Shown here one piece after another: positions 63,038 through 64,000 of a stretch of 64,000 nt of DNA. A program made the translations under genes and the position numbers. Every line of letters begins with the position of its first letter. Position 1 is the first letter of the stretch. Under the pieces are notes generated by a model that was given only the letters and a program-made list of their open reading frames with translations, was not told where the DNA came from and searched no databases. The stretch is from Bacteroidota bacterium. GTDB taxonomy: Bacteria; Bacteroidota; Ignavibacteria; Ignavibacteriales; Melioribacteraceae. The stretch is from the NCBI GenBank assembly GCA_018829205.1, contig JAHJUE010000022.1, positions 248,001-312,000 of the forward strand, given 5' to 3'.

Positions 63038-63676
63038 CTAAGGTGCCAGTCTATTTATTATCCATTTACCTTCTTCATCTTTAATATATTGGAACCGATC
63101 GTGCAGACGGTTAGGTCTTCCCTGCCAAAACTCAAATGTTTTCGGTACTATCCTGTAACCTCCCCAGAAACCGGGCAGAGGAATTTCTTTGTCTAAGAAT
63201 TTTCTTTTAATTTCATCCAGTTTCATTTCGAGCAATTTGCGTGAGGTAATCACTGAACTTTGCTGTGAAATCCAAGCTCCCAATTGACTTCCGCGCGGCC
63301 TTGTCGAAAAATATTTCAAAGATTCGGCGGTTGAAACCTTTGATGCGGTACCTGTTATTATCACCTGTCTTTCCAAAACGAGCCATGGAAAAACTACAGC
63401 CACATTTTTTGTTTCGTTTATTTGTTTAGCCTTTACGCTTTCATAATTTGTAAAAAAGACAAATCCTTTTTCGTCAAATAATTTTAGCAATACTGTTCTT
63501 ATTGTTACATTATAATCTATAGAAACAGTTGCTAAGCTCATGGCGTTTGGTTCTTCAATCTGCGAACTGCATGCCTGATCGAACCATAACTCAAATTGTT
63601 TGTATGGATTACTGTTAAGATTTTCTTCGTTTAGTTCCGCTTTGGTATAATTCTTCCTTAGTTCGCCGATATCCAC
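63038..63676 (-). CDS. pdxH: pyridoxine/pyridoxamine 5'-phosphate oxidase
   Basis: FMN-dependent oxidase that makes pyridoxal 5'-phosphate from PNP or PMP, in the salvage and late biosynthesis steps. The 212-residue protein has EPNAMSLATVSIDYNVTIRTVLLK with the FMN-phosphate contacts, GFVFFTNYESVKAKQI, WLVLERQVIITGTASKVS and the C-terminal signature FWQGRPNRLHDRFQY. Full length. It supplies the cofactor needed by the cysteine desulfurase and other PLP enzymes, though it is not near them. Confidence 0.96.
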   Translation of the reverse strand: MDIGELRKNYTKAELNEENLNSNPYKQFELWFDQACSSQIEEPNAMSLATVSIDYNVTIRTVLLKLFDEKGFVFFTNYESVKAKQINETKNVAVVFPWLVLERQVIITGTASKVSTAESLKYFSTRPRGSQLGAWISQQSSVITSRKLLEMKLDEIKRKFLDKEIPLPGFWGGYRIVPKTFEFWQGRPNRLHDRFQYIKDEEGKWIINRLAP

Positions 63677-64000
63677 TTTTCCCTCATTTATCAGATTTTA
63701 AACAACATTAAAACAATAAAATTATACATTAGATTACTAAGTATGAAAGCTAAATATATTTATTAAATTAACAAAACAATGAAAGCTGATTAATAATAAT
63801 CACAAATAAATTTTTTTGAACTGTTAGGCGGCGATTAAGTTATTTTAAAAATAGAGATATAAAATTTTTAATTTTCGTTTAGCATTATATTTTGAAATAA
63901 TTTTATAATTTAAATTTGATTTACGTTACGGCCGGAAGTATATTAAGCTCTATTTTTTACAAACAATCCTTCAGATGATAAACAAAGCAAACAGTATACT
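63677..64000. other. intergenic region to the window end
   Basis: A 324-base AT-rich stretch upstream of pdxH that must hold its promoter. No ORF of credible coding character, RNA or repeat was seen. An ATG at 63975 (MINKANSI...) opens a plus-strand frame that runs off the window; it is too short to judge. Confidence 0.4.

Overview
The window is an AT-rich, gene-dense bacterial chromosome segment. It most likely comes from the Bacteroidota/Chlorobiota side of the FCB group, and an Ignavibacteria-like organism fits best. This is an inference from gene content: three type IX secretion system (T9SS) genes (porX, sprA and a plug-type protein), a TonB-dependent receptor with a carboxypeptidase-regulatory N-domain paired with a DUF4249 lipoprotein, an LptD-type outer-membrane protein, and many lipoproteins and barrel-like proteins. 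No rRNA, tRNA, CRISPR array, prophage or classical insertion sequence was seen.

Layout. 1-2.2 kb (minus): a partial membrane protein translationally coupled to an M1 metallopeptidase. 2.4-11.2 kb (plus): the most unusual block, a TonB-dependent receptor, a DUF4249 lipoprotein and five consecutive paralogous lipoproteins, each with two rhodanese-like halves in which the catalytic Cys is replaced by Ser; a strong bidirectional terminator closes it. 11.2-14.1 kb (minus): hsp20-dnaK-hsp20 chaperone cluster behind a palindrome-rich intergenic region. 14.3-16.2 kb (plus): birA and a cysteine desulfurase. 16.2-27.6 kb (minus): sprA, porX, tsaE, tsaB, a DUF1573 protein and accD, tightly overlapping. 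27.7-33.6 kb (minus): a PPP-type phosphatase, a CoA-transferase, alanine dehydrogenase, a 2-hydroxyacid dehydrogenase and a fused SpmA/SpmB-type membrane protein. 33.7-35.8 kb: omega-amidase-like nitrilase and NDH-2. 35.9-42.8 kb (minus): cell-envelope genes (lptD, LEA-like lipoprotein, Gfo/Idh/MocA oxidoreductase, T9SS plug, DUF4097 repeat protein). 43.0-44.6 kb (plus): crcB, DUF190 and PAP2 phosphatase. 44.6-56.2 kb (minus): NAD(P)-binding protein, ABC exporter, TIGR03545/TIGR03546 pair, proton-translocating transhydrogenase (pntAA-pntAB-pntB) interrupted by a repeat-flanked four-helix-bundle gene, small proteins and a POT transporter. 56.4-63.0 kb (plus): metallophosphoesterase, NfnAB, and two unrecognised secreted or outer-membrane proteins. 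63.0-63.7 kb (minus): pdxH.

How it fits together. Redox balancing is well represented: the Pnt transhydrogenase, NfnAB bifurcating transhydrogenase, NDH-2 and alanine dehydrogenase. Envelope biogenesis is the second theme: LptD, T9SS SprA/PorX/plug, and lipoproteins. The rhodanese-lipoprotein array with its TonB receptor is the best candidate for an undescribed system. The acidic residues just after the lipobox suggest, by analogy with Bacteroidota export signals, that these lipoproteins may sit on the cell surface beside the receptor.
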